The translations under genes and the position numbers were made by a program. DNA of 64,000 nucleotides from BOG-908 sp963795825 (GTDB taxonomy: Bacteria > Pseudomonadota > Alphaproteobacteria > Acetobacterales > Acetobacteraceae), in contig CAWCIW010000005.1 in the NCBI GenBank assembly GCA_963795825.1, forward strand, positions 806,001-870,000, written 5' to 3'. Below the pieces are notes generated by a model, which was not told the DNA's origin, did not search any database, and worked only from the letters and a program-made list of their open reading frames with translations. Within the stretch, counting starts at the first letter, position 1; every line of letters starts with the position of its first letter. This document shows, in pieces, positions 43,330-51,674 of this stretch.

Positions 43330-43413
43330 TTACTTCTTGGCTTCGGCGCAGGCGTAGCTGTTGATCTCGGCACCGAGGGCGATTTCGACGATCTTGGGGG
43401 ACTTCCAGGCCAT
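43330..43413 (-). CDS. pqqA: PQQ precursor peptide
   Basis: 27 residues, too short for usual gene finders. It starts MAWKSPKIVEIALG and has the core EINSY, in which Glu16 and Tyr20 are crosslinked to become PQQ, then ACAEAKK. A GGAGAA ribosome binding site precedes ATG at 43413. It heads the pqqA-C-D-E operon. A GC hairpin (about 43447-43468) lies in its leader. Confidence 0.96.
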   Translation of the reverse strand: MAWKSPKIVEIALGAEINSYACAEAKK

Positions 43414-43587
43414 TTCTTGGTTCTCCGGTTTGGGTTACGCGACCTTGGACCGGGCTTGCGCCCGGGTCAAATGCACGCTCCGATGCGACGCCACTGTATG
43501 CGGTAAGTTTCTTTTGGCTCGGGCACGGTTTCGCGACTGGTTGAGGATTGCCCGTTTGGTTTGGGTGGCTTTATAAGGCGCGCTGCG

Positions 43588-43678
<91 letters not shown>

Positions 43679-43757
43679 TGCGCGATCGCGCAACACGGCG
43701 TGCTTGCCGCGCAAACATCCTTGCCCGCAGACGAAACACGCCTCACTTTTCCTGAAT

Positions 43758-44093
43758 ATGGCGCGCGACACGCATTCCGGACCCTGCTCAGGCAAGACCA
43801 TCGCTATCCTGCGGGCGATCAGCGATCCACGCCGCTACGATATACTGATGCAGCTCGCCGCCGCCGACCGGGCGGTGCCCTGCTGTACGCTTATACAGGC
43901 AGGCCAGGTGAGTGCGTCCACGATGTCGCACCACCTGCAGCAACTCGAACAGGCTGGCCTGATCGAGGTGTCACGCGACGGCAAGTTCGCCATCCTGCAA
44001 TTTGCGCGCGCCTGCTTCGAGGATTTCCTGCGCCAGCTTGCCGCCGACTCGGCGCCGGCAAGCCCGCCGCAAGCAGGAACACCCGCCATCTGA
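43758..44093 (+). CDS. ArsR-family transcriptional regulator
   Basis: 111 residues. The winged helix-turn-helix is AILRAISDPRRYDILMQLA and SASTMSHHLQQLEQAGLIEVSRDGKFAILQ. A Cys pair (VPCCTLIQ) sits before the recognition region, but the classic ELCVCDL metal site is absent, so metal sensing is uncertain. It precedes an SDR gene with a palindromic operator between them, a common ArsR-oxidoreductase pairing. Confidence 0.85.
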   Translation: MARDTHSGPCSGKTIAILRAISDPRRYDILMQLAAADRAVPCCTLIQAGQVSASTMSHHLQQLEQAGLIEVSRDGKFAILQFARACFEDFLRQLAADSAPASPPQAGTPAI

Positions 44094-44126
44094 TCACGTC
44101 TTGAATGCGCGCGGCCGCGACCTCAG

Positions 44127-44142
44127 TTCGATATTTATCGAA
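44127..44142. promoter_or_regulatory. palindromic operator for the ArsR-type regulator
   Basis: TTCGATATTTATCGAA is a perfect 7-bp inverted repeat around TT, 17 nt before the SDR ATG. Its size and AT-rich TATCGAA half-site fit ArsR-family operators. The regulator gene ends 33 nt upstream. Confidence 0.6.
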
Positions 44143-44159
44143 ACAACAAGGGTTATCGC

Positions 44160-44906
44160 ATGACAAAGCTCGCAGGCAAGGTCGCCTTGATCACCGGTGC
44201 GTCCAAAGGCATCGGCGCTGCCATTGCCGAGGCGCTGGCAGCCGCCGGCGCTGCGGTGGCGGTGAATTACAGCAGCAGCCGCGCGGGTGCGGACGCGGTG
44301 GTGTCGCGCATTACGGCGAATGGCGGCAAAGCCGTGGCCGTGCAAGGCGATGTGGCCAAGACCGACGACGTGCGCAGGCTGTTCGCCGAGACGACAGCAG
44401 CGCTCGGCCGTGTGGATATCCTGGTCAACAACGCCGGGATCTATCACATGGCGCCGCTTGCGGATGTGTCGCTGGACGACTTCCGCCGCCAGTTCGACAT
44501 CAACGTCTTCGGCCTGTTGTCCGCCAGCCAGGCAGCCGCGGCGCAGTTCGGCTCGCAGGGTGGCAGCATCATCAATATCAGTTCGGTCGTTGCCCGCATC
44601 ACGCCGCCCGGCTCGTCGATCTATTCGGCCACCAAAGGTGCTGTCGATGCAATCACGCGCGTGCTCGCCAAGGAACTCGGCCCGCAAGCCGTGCGGGTGA
44701 ACGCGATCAGCCCTGGCCTGGTAAACACCGAAGGCACGCAAAGCGCCGGCATAATCGGCAGCGACTTCGAGAAGGGCGCAGTCGCCGGAACGTCGTTGGG
44801 CCGCACAGGCCAGGTGGACGACATCGCTTCGGTCGCGGTGTTCCTGGCGTCGTCCGACGCGAAATGGGTGACGGGAGAAGTCATCAGCGTTTCCGGCGGC
44901 GTCTGA
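44160..44906 (+). CDS. short-chain dehydrogenase/reductase (3-oxoacyl-ACP reductase-like)
   Basis: 248 residues, classical SDR. The cofactor loop is ITGASKGIGAAIAEAL, then VDILVNNAGIYHMAPL, catalytic Ser in IINISSVVARI, Tyr and Lys in IYSATKGAVDAIT, and VRVNAISPGLVNTEG. NADP preference is likely from NYSSSRAGAD. It is probably the ArsR target. Substrate is not decided. Confidence 0.88.
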   Translation: MTKLAGKVALITGASKGIGAAIAEALAAAGAAVAVNYSSSRAGADAVVSRITANGGKAVAVQGDVAKTDDVRRLFAETTAALGRVDILVNNAGIYHMAPLADVSLDDFRRQFDINVFGLLSASQAAAAQFGSQGGSIINISSVVARITPPGSSIYSATKGAVDAITRVLAKELGPQAVRVNAISPGLVNTEGTQSAGIIGSDFEKGAVAGTSLGRTGQVDDIASVAVFLASSDAKWVTGEVISVSGGV

Positions 44907-45006
44907 AGCGACGCACCGAGGCTGGCGCATATCCGGACCTGACGGATACGACGGTCAGACCGGGCATGCGCCAGTGCCGCTCACAGGATCGCGGCGGGCG
45001 GGTTGA

Positions 45007-45792
45007 TCAAACCCGGAAGACGTAACGGGCACCCGCCTCGCGTTCGATATCGGGCGGGAAAGCCGCGTGTTTCTCCGCGTAGTAGATATCGCGGTGGTCG
45101 CCTTCCGAAAGCAGATTGTAGGTCAGATAAAGCAACCGCCGTGGCTGGGACGTGAAGTTCGGCTTCGATCCGTGTGGCGCGAAACTGTCGAAAAACACCA
45201 CGTCACCGGGTGCGGTCGGCAGCGGCGTCAACCCCAGCCCCTCTTCCTCGAGCGGATTCCATTCCGCGCCGATCAGGCCTTCGCGGTGCCGGCCAGCGAC
45301 GAACTCGAGACACCCATTTTCGATCGTCGCGGCATCGATGGTCACCAGGGCTGTCATGAACAGCGGCGCGTAGCGGCCCCAGCCGGCCTGCTGGTCCTGA
45401 TGCGCCTTGAAACCCGGCCCACCAGGCATCTTGAAATTGATTTTGTCCTTGAACAGCACGACAGGACCGCCCATCAGCGCGTCCGTCCAACGGGTGAGGC
45501 TGCCGTGCCGCACCAGCGCGTCGAAACCGGCATGGCTAGGACAAAAATTCTCGATGCGCTGGATGACTTTCTTGCCGGGTTCCGTTAGGCTATCCTCGTG
45601 ATAGACCCAGTGCTGGCCGGCCACTTCCGGCGCGTGCTGCAACTCCTCAGTCCAGGACAGGATGTCTTTCATCTGCCCCGCATCGAAAAACCCAGGCACC
45701 ACAAGGAAGCCGTCCGCCGCCAGGCGCGCACGTTCCTGCTCGTCCGGCAGACGCTCACCCGCCGCGCGCGCAACGCGCTGCACGGCATTCAT
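45007..45792 (-). CDS. Fe(II)/2-oxoglutarate dioxygenase, PhnY*-like (phytanoyl-CoA dioxygenase family)
   Basis: 261 residues. The metal triad is seen as H-x-D in GFKAHQDQQAGW and His in FFDSFAPHGSKPN. The 2-oxoglutarate Arg is in QPRRLLYLTYNLLSEGD. From memory, the run KDKINFKMPGGPGFKAHQD and the SEGDHRDIYYAEK tail closely resemble PhnY*, which hydroxylates 2-aminoethylphosphonate at C1. It overlaps the upstream nucleotidyltransferase by one base (TGATG), and both diverge from pepM. No PhnZ-type HD oxygenase is present, so degradation is unlikely; a biosynthetic hydroxylation is inferred. Confidence 0.82.
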   Translation of the reverse strand: MNAVQRVARAAGERLPDEQERARLAADGFLVVPGFFDAGQMKDILSWTEELQHAPEVAGQHWVYHEDSLTEPGKKVIQRIENFCPSHAGFDALVRHGSLTRWTDALMGGPVVLFKDKINFKMPGGPGFKAHQDQQAGWGRYAPLFMTALVTIDAATIENGCLEFVAGRHREGLIGAEWNPLEEEGLGLTPLPTAPGDVVFFDSFAPHGSKPNFTSQPRRLLYLTYNLLSEGDHRDIYYAEKHAAFPPDIEREAGARYVFRV

Positions 45793-46547
45793 CAGGCCAG
45801 CTCCGGCAACAAAGCCTGCGCCTTGACGACATCTTCAGGAAAATCGATTTCGGTCCAGGGCAAAGTGCTGATATCCTCGAAAGCAAAACGGTCCGGCGCG
45901 CTGGACAGGATCATGTCGCGTATCGGTTCTTCGTATTCCTGAGATCGCCGGCCGGACGTCACGTAGTCGTCGGCCCGCGCGGCCAGCTCCGCGGCAGTCG
46001 CTGCCGAGAAGCGGAAGAAGCCGACAGACTCGCCGTGCCAATCATGCGGCTCCGTGGGGATCTTGCGGAAATCGACGATGGTGCTGCCGCGAACGCAAAG
46101 TTTTACCGGCTCGTCGCCCGGCTCGATGTTGCGGTCCAGCAGCAGGCAGTCCGCATGTGGGCTCTGCACCAGGCGGTGCAGCAGCCGGCGATCGTAGAGC
46201 ACGTCGGCATCCATCAGCAGAACGGGGTTTGAGCCGCGCAGCAAATCGCGTGCGGCCCACAAGGATACTACACTGCCTTCCCTGAAATCGGGATTCATTA
46301 TCGTGTCCACACGCAGCATGCCGCTATATCCGGCAAGCGCCGCGCGCACCTGCTCGGCTTCGTAGCCGACAACGATGGTGACGTCCGACATTTTTTCCGA
46401 CTGCAACGCGTCGAGATGACGCAGAAGCAAGCTGCGTCCCGCAAACTCCAGCAATATCTTGGGTTTCGGTATAGCTTCCCGGTCCGTCTGGCCCAATCTC
46501 CGCCCGACGCCGGCGGCCAGAATAATCGCGTGGTGACTCTGCGTCAC
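45792..46547 (-). CDS. nucleotidyltransferase, phosphonate/phosphocholine cytidylyltransferase-like
   Basis: 251 residues from GTG at 46547. It opens with the canonical nucleotide signature AIILAAGVGRRLGQTDREAI plus PKPKILLEF, followed by VVGYEAEQV, MNPDFREGSVVSLWAA and the metal-binding VLLMDADVLYD. The layout resembles LicC-type and PntC-type CMP transferases that activate small amino-alcohol phosphates or AEP. In this locus CTP plus AEP (or hydroxy-AEP) to a CMP-linked headgroup is the likely reaction; that is inference. It is coupled to the dioxygenase gene. Confidence 0.8.
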   Translation of the reverse strand: MTQSHHAIILAAGVGRRLGQTDREAIPKPKILLEFAGRSLLLRHLDALQSEKMSDVTIVVGYEAEQVRAALAGYSGMLRVDTIMNPDFREGSVVSLWAARDLLRGSNPVLLMDADVLYDRRLLHRLVQSPHADCLLLDRNIEPGDEPVKLCVRGSTIVDFRKIPTEPHDWHGESVGFFRFSAATAAELAARADDYVTSGRRSQEYEEPIRDMILSSAPDRFAFEDISTLPWTEIDFPEDVVKAQALLPELA

Positions 46548-46585
46548 AACTGCACCGAGGTTTCAGGTTCTGTCATAAAGACTCG

Positions 46586-46614
46586 TTGTAACACGATCGT
46601 CACCCGTTTATATA
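46586..46614 (+). promoter_or_regulatory. promoter of the pepM operon
   Basis: TTGTAA (46586-46591), exactly 17 nt, TATATA (46609-46614). This is the best sigma70-type match in the window. Predicted start is about 46621, immediately at a palindromic operator. Confidence 0.65.
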
Positions 46615-46621
46615 CCGAGTC

Positions 46622-46635
46622 TGACCGATCGGTCA
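46622..46635. promoter_or_regulatory. TetR-type palindromic operator overlapping the pepM start point
   Basis: TGACCGATCGGTCA is a perfect 14-bp palindrome directly after the -10 box and before the pepM ribosome binding site. The GACCG/CGGTC half-site is common for TetR-family repressors. No TetR gene lies in the window, so the regulator is elsewhere. A second ACGATCGT palindrome sits in the promoter spacer. Confidence 0.55.
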
Positions 46636-46660
46636 ATTGATCCCGAACCGAGGTGCTTTT

Positions 46661-48293
46661 TTGCCCGACCATACCGCACCGGCTCGTCCGGTCCTCCGCG
46701 CCCACTCGCGTTCGGCCGAGCTCAGATCACTGCTGTTTTCGCCCGGACTTTCCTTCTTGATGGAGGCGCATAACGGCCTGTCCGCCAAGATCGTCGAGGA
46801 AGCGGGCTTCGCCGGCATCTGGGCATCCGGGCTCGCCATCTCCGCATCGCTCGGCGTGCGCGACAACAACGAAGCATCCTGGACGCAGGTGCTGGAAACA
46901 CTCGAGTTCATGGCGGATGCCACGCGGCTGCCGATACTCGTCGACGGCGATACCGGTTACGGTAACTTCAACAACGTTCGGCGATTGGTCAGGAAACTTG
47001 GCGAGCGCGGCATCGCCGGCGTCTGCCTCGAAGACAAATTATTCCCGAAAACCAATTCGTTCCTGGGCGAGCGCCAGCCGCTGGCCGACATGGACGAGTT
47101 CTGCGGCCGGATACGCGCCGGCAAGGATGCACAGACCGACGAGTCGTTCTGCATCGTAGCCCGCACCGAGGCACTGATATCCGGCCATCCGATGGAGGAG
47201 GCGCTGCGTCGTGCCGAGGCTTATCAGGGCGGCCGGTGCCGACGCCATACTGGTGCACTCCAAGCGCAAGGATCCCAGCGAAATACTCGCTTTCATGGCG
47301 CGCTGGGATAACAGATGCCCGATCGTCGTCGTACCCACGATGTATTACGCAACTCCCACCGATACATTGCGCAAGGCCGGCATCTCCACGGTGATCTGGG
47401 CGAACCACATGGTCCGTTCTTCGATCACGGCGATGCGCGAAACCGCGCGTCTTATCGCTCAATCCGAATCGCTTCTCGATGTGGAAGACCGCATCGCCAG
47501 CGTGCGCGACATCTTCAAGCTCACCGGCAATGACGAGCTGGAGGAAGCCGGGCGCCGCTACCTGCCGCAGAGCCGTAGCGTGCACGGCATCGTGCTGGCT
47601 GCTTCGCGCGGTGTGGATCTCGGCGACGTCACCGCCGAAAGGCCGAAATGCCTCGTCGACATACGCGGCAAAACCCTGCTGCACCGCCTGCTCGATACGC
47701 TCGGCGAATGCGGCGTGCCCGACGTGACCGTGGTGCGCGGATACCAGGGCCAGGCGATCGTGCCGAACGGTTTCGACGTTGTCGACAACACGGCTTTTGC
47801 GGATACCGGCGAGGCCGCGTCGCTGGCCTGCGCGCTGCCGCGCCTGCACGGCGAAGTGCTGGTGGCCTATGGCGACGTGCTGTTCAAGCGCTACATCCTC
47901 GACGGCCTGCTCGCCTCGCCCGCCGACATCACGCTCGTCGCCGACTCCACCTTGCGCGCGCACGCCAACCCGCGCGACCTGATCGTGGCCGACCACCGCG
48001 ACACCGCTGCCTATCTCGAAGACACGCCGGCGCTGCTGACCGGCGTGGGCGCCGCGCGAGAGGCCGCCACCGGCGAATGGATCGGCCTGCTGCATGCCAC
48101 CGCGCGCGGCACCGATTTGCTGCGTGAAGAATTGCTCGCCATGCAGGCGGATGCCACGCTGCCGCAGGCCGATCTGCTCGCCGTGCTGGACCGCCTGCGC
48201 GCGCGCACCCCGATTGCGGTGCATTACATAACCGGACACTGGCTGGATGTGGATACGCTGACGGATCTGGCAGAAGCGCGGAACTTCTCCTGA
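46661..48293 (+). CDS. pepM: phosphoenolpyruvate mutase fused to a nucleotidyltransferase (frameshifted)
   Basis: About 543 residues after removing one surplus G near 47229. The PEP mutase domain (about 1-290) converts PEP to phosphonopyruvate. It has LMEAHNGLSAKIVEEAGF, DGDTGYGNFNNVRRL and the defining EDKLFPKTNSF (mutase E-D-K-x-x-x-K-x-x-S), continuing in the next frame AGADAILVHSKRKDPSE. The C-terminal NTP-transferase domain (about 300-543) has GIVLAASRGVDLGDVT then ERPKCLVDIRG, lacking the usual GxGxR, and ends HWLDVDTLTDLAEA. TTG at 46661 is preferred for its GAGGTG site. It overlaps ppd by TGATG-type coupling. Confidence 0.88.
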
Positions 48294-49435
48294 TGCTGGC
48301 GGCCGGATCGTTTCTGCAGGCAGCAGGGCGATCGGGTTTCAGCTTCTACACCGGCGTGCCGTGCAGCTATCTCACGCCGCTTATCAACCGCGTCGCCAGC
48401 GACCGCACGCTTGCCTATGTCGGCGCCACCAGCGAGGGCGAGGCGGTCGCCATCGCGGCGGGCGCCTGGCTCGCCGGGCGCGAGACCGTGGTAATGTGCC
48501 AAAACTCCGGCCTCGGCAACGCGGTCAATCCGCTCACCTCGCTGAACACGCCGTTCCGTATCCCCACCTTGCTGATCGTCACCTGGCGCGGCCAGCCCGG
48601 CGTGCCGGACGAGCCGCAGCATGCGCTGATGGGCCAAATCATGACTCCCCTGTTGGATCTGATCCAGGTGGGCCATGCCGCTTTCCCAAAGGAGCCGGAC
48701 GCGCTGCAAGCCGCGTTCGCACAGGCGCGCGCGGAAATGGCGCGCACATCGCTGCCGTTCGCGTTCATCATGGAAAAAGGCGACCTCGCCGAAGAAGGTC
48801 TCGACGAACCCATCCGTCCGCCCCCGCCCGCCGGTCAACACACCCCACTTTGCACAAACGGGCCGCACCCGAGCCGCGCCGCCATACTGGAACATCTGCT
48901 CGCCGTCGCGCCGGCGGACGCCCCGATCATCGCAACCACCGGCAAGACCGGCCGGGAATTGTTCACGCTGCAGGACCGCGAACAGCACCTCTACCAGGTC
49001 GGCTCGATGGGCGGCGCCGCCGGCATGGCGCTCGGCGTGGCGCTCACCACGCAGCGCCGCACCATCGTGCTTGACGGAGACGGCGCGGCACTGATGAAGC
49101 TCGGCAGCATGGCCACGATCGGCGCCCACCAGCCGGCCGCGCTGCTGCACATCCTGCTCGATAACGGCGTGCACGATTCCACAGGCGGTCAGGCCACCGT
49201 CTCGGCCAGCGTGGATTTCGCCGCTATCGCGCTGGCCTGCGGCTACGCCCATGCTTTCAGTTGCGACAGCCTGGCAGGTTTCACCGAAGCGCTGGCGCAG
49301 GCAACAACCTTGTCAGGCCCGGTGATGTTGCACATACGCATCCGCCCGGGATCGCTGGAGAAGCTCGGCCGCCCGACGATCGCGCCGCACGAGGTGGCAC
49401 AGCGGTTTCGCGCGTATCTCGCGCAGGGTCGGTGA
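48293..49435 (+). CDS. ppd: phosphonopyruvate decarboxylase
   Basis: 380 residues. It makes the phosphonate pathway irreversible by converting phosphonopyruvate to phosphonoacetaldehyde with ThDP. The N-terminal PYR domain has FYTGVPCSYLTPLIN, GATSEGEAVAIAAGAWLAG (catalytic Glu) and MCQNSGLGNAVNPLTSL. The C-terminal PP domain has the ThDP motif LDGDGAALMKLGSMATIG followed by LLDNGVHDSTGGQ. ATG overlaps the pepM stop. A truncated hairpin repeat follows. Confidence 0.93.
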   Translation: MLAAGSFLQAAGRSGFSFYTGVPCSYLTPLINRVASDRTLAYVGATSEGEAVAIAAGAWLAGRETVVMCQNSGLGNAVNPLTSLNTPFRIPTLLIVTWRGQPGVPDEPQHALMGQIMTPLLDLIQVGHAAFPKEPDALQAAFAQARAEMARTSLPFAFIMEKGDLAEEGLDEPIRPPPPAGQHTPLCTNGPHPSRAAILEHLLAVAPADAPIIATTGKTGRELFTLQDREQHLYQVGSMGGAAGMALGVALTTQRRTIVLDGDGAALMKLGSMATIGAHQPAALLHILLDNGVHDSTGGQATVSASVDFAAIALACGYAHAFSCDSLAGFTEALAQATTLSGPVMLHIRIRPGSLEKLGRPTIAPHEVAQRFRAYLAQGR

Positions 49436-49446
49436 GCGAAGGTAAG

Positions 49447-49488
49447 AAAGAAAGCAGTCCTTTTTCGAGAAAAAGGACTGCTTGCTTC
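49447..49488. repeat. hairpin repeat locus 16 (minimal)
   Basis: Only the central stem-loop, type A with extended outer arms (AAGCAGTCC to GGACTGCTT), is present. The CAAAAAGCTTTTG tail is missing. It lies between convergent ppd and the aminotransferase gene. It may be a tail-to-tail fusion of two halves or a reduced copy. Confidence 0.8.
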
Positions 49489-49500
49489 CTTCCTGCCAGA

Positions 49501-50613
49501 TCAGCCCCGATACCGCGTCTCCGCCACAAACTGCCCCACAGCCTCCAACGCATACCCGATCTCGCCAGCCCCGATCGCGCCAATGCAGCCGATCCGAAAA
49601 CTCGGCGCCCGCGTCAACTTGCCCGGGTAAATCAGCACACCACGCGACGCGAGAAACGCATAGAACGAAGCGAAATCGAACCAGCCGCCCGGCGGCACGT
49701 GGAACGTCACGATCACCGGCGCCTGGTCCGCAGCGTTTAGATACGGCGCGAAGCCGAGCGCGCGCATGCCCTCGACCAGCATCGTGCAATTGGCATGGTA
49801 GCGCGCATGCCGCGCCGCGATCCCGCCCTCCTCCTCGAGCTGCTGCAGCGCCGCGTCCAGAGCGGCCACCACCTGCACGGGCGGCGTGAAGCGCCACTGT
49901 CCGTTGGCCTCCAGAGCGCGCCACTGCGCATAGAGGTCGAGGCTCACGCTGACTGCGTTGTCGGCGCAGCCGGCCAGATGCGCCGCATCGGCAATTACGA
50001 AGCCCAGCCCGGGCACGCCTTCCAGCCCCTTGTTGGCGGACCCGATGACCGCCACGCATGGCGCGCGGCCCACATCGATCGGTAGCGCGCCGAAGGAGCT
50101 CATCGCGTCGACCAGCAGCCGGCGCCCCGCCGCGCGCACAACGCGGGCTATGGGTTCCAACGGGTTGAGCAATCCGCTAGTGGTTTCGCAATGTACCAGT
50201 GCCACGTCGGTCAACGACGCATCGTCCAGCGCGGACGCCACGTCGGCTTCGCGTATCGGGATATTCTCGGCCACGTCCAGAACCGCGCCGAGCCGGCCGA
50301 TACGCTCGGCCATCTCGGCGATGCGCCGGCCATAGGCGCCGTTGACCAGCACCAGCAGGCGGCCGTCGCGCGGGATCAGGCTCTGCACCGCGGCTTCCAC
50401 GGCGAACGTGCCGCTGCCCTGTATCGGCACCGCGACATGCGTCTGCGCGCCGCCTGCCAGTGCCGCGAGCCTGCCGCGCACCCGCTCGGAGAGGGCCACG
50501 AATCCGGCATCGCGCGAGCCCCAGTCCCGGCCCAGCGCCGCGCGGGTCCGCGCCGAGGTCGTCAGCGGACCCGGTGTGAGCAGAAGCGGTGCTTCGCGGC
50601 TTGGCGCTACCAT
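49501..50613 (-). CDS. phnW: 2-aminoethylphosphonate transaminase (class V)
   Basis: 370 residues from ATG at 50613. A PhnW-type aminotransferase: LLLTPGPLTTSARTRAAL at the N-terminus, VPIQGSGTFAVEAAVQSL at the cofactor-phosphate site, LVDAMSSFGALPIDV (cofactor Asp) and the PLP Lys in IGSANKGLEGVPGLGFVIA. In this setting it should run toward AEP, aminating phosphonoacetaldehyde. It faces ppd and diverges from the membrane-protein operon at 50649. Confidence 0.9.
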   Translation of the reverse strand: MVAPSREAPLLLTPGPLTTSARTRAALGRDWGSRDAGFVALSERVRGRLAALAGGAQTHVAVPIQGSGTFAVEAAVQSLIPRDGRLLVLVNGAYGRRIAEMAERIGRLGAVLDVAENIPIREADVASALDDASLTDVALVHCETTSGLLNPLEPIARVVRAAGRRLLVDAMSSFGALPIDVGRAPCVAVIGSANKGLEGVPGLGFVIADAAHLAGCADNAVSVSLDLYAQWRALEANGQWRFTPPVQVVAALDAALQQLEEEGGIAARHARYHANCTMLVEGMRALGFAPYLNAADQAPVIVTFHVPPGGWFDFASFYAFLASRGVLIYPGKLTRAPSFRIGCIGAIGAGEIGYALEAVGQFVAETRYRG

Positions 50614-50648
50614 GCAGGGCGCGTAGCCCGGATGGCCGGCGCGCCGCA

Positions 50649-51674
50649 ATGCCGCGCCGGTGCGCGCCGGTGAAGGCGCTCCCCATCTTCGCGGGCCTGG
50701 CCGGCCTCGGGCTTGCCGCGTGGCTGCTGCACAGTTACGGCGTGCGGGACGTGATCGCGCTGTTCGCCCATGCCGGATGGCCGGGCCTGCTGGCCATCGT
50801 CTCCTTCCATCTGGTGCAGAGCGCCGCCTCGGCCGCCGGCTGGCGCAGCATCTCGGTGGCGTTCGCGCGCGCGCCCGGCTGGCCGGTCTTCCTGCTGCTG
50901 CGCCTGATACGCGAGGGCGTGAACAACCTGCTGCCGGTGGCGCAGATCGGCGGCCAGGTGGTGGCCGCCCGTCTGCTCGCCGCCCAGGGCATGGCGCTGT
51001 CCGGCGCGATCGCCACCACGGTGGCGGACCTCACGCTCGAGATGATCACCCAGATCCTGTTCACCCTGCTCGGCCTCGGCCTTCTGGTGGCCACGATTGG
51101 CGGCCACGGCGTGGTCGACGCGGTGCTTGTCGGCTCGGGCATCGCGGTGGCGCTGGCCGGCGGCTTCCTCGGCGCGCAGTGGTTCGGTGGCGGCCATGTG
51201 CTGCAATGGGCGGTGCTGCGCCTCGGCGATCTGCTCGGATGGGACGGCACGGCGCAGGTGTCCGGCCTGCAGGAAGCGCTGCGGGCGTGCTACCGCCAGC
51301 CCGGCGCCGTGCTGCGCGGCACGGTCTGGCATGCGCTGTCCTGGTTGCTGGGCGGCGCCGAAGTGTGCCTGATCCTTTATGTGCTGGGGCATAGCATGGG
51401 CCTCGGCGCCGGGCTGGTGGCCGGCCTGGTCATCGAGAGCCTGGGACAGGCGCTCAAGGCCGCCGGCTTCATCGTGCCGGGCGCACTCGGCGTTCAGGAG
51501 GGCGGCTACATCGTGATCTGCGGTCTGTTCGACGTGGCGCCGGAGACGGCCATCGCGCTGTCGCTGGCCAAGCGCCTGCGTGAGGTGGCGCTCGGCCTGC
51601 CGTCGCTGGTGATCTGGCACCGGCTGGAGCGCCAGGCGGCCCGAACCGGCGCCCCCGCGGAGGCGCTCTCGTGA
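50649..51674 (+). CDS. HpnL/UPF0104-type lipid flippase-like membrane protein
   Basis: 341 residues, seven to eight membrane segments. The layout AAWLLHSYGVRDVIALF, LLRLIREGVNNLLPVAQIGGQVVAARLL and AGFIVPGALGVQEGGYIVICGL is that of lysylphosphatidylglycerol-synthetase-like integral proteins, including HpnL linked to hopanoid loci. A role in lipid transfer or flipping is inferred. GTG at 50670 is an alternative start. It is coupled to the next gene (51671 overlaps its stop). Confidence 0.82.
   Translation: MPRRCAPVKALPIFAGLAGLGLAAWLLHSYGVRDVIALFAHAGWPGLLAIVSFHLVQSAASAAGWRSISVAFARAPGWPVFLLLRLIREGVNNLLPVAQIGGQVVAARLLAAQGMALSGAIATTVADLTLEMITQILFTLLGLGLLVATIGGHGVVDAVLVGSGIAVALAGGFLGAQWFGGGHVLQWAVLRLGDLLGWDGTAQVSGLQEALRACYRQPGAVLRGTVWHALSWLLGGAEVCLILYVLGHSMGLGAGLVAGLVIESLGQALKAAGFIVPGALGVQEGGYIVICGLFDVAPETAIALSLAKRLREVALGLPSLVIWHRLERQAARTGAPAEALS

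Noticed and set aside
47211..47240. Programmed frameshifting between the two PepM segments.
   Set aside because: No slippery heptamer or downstream structure stands out, and the same +1 type of break occurs in nine unrelated genes.
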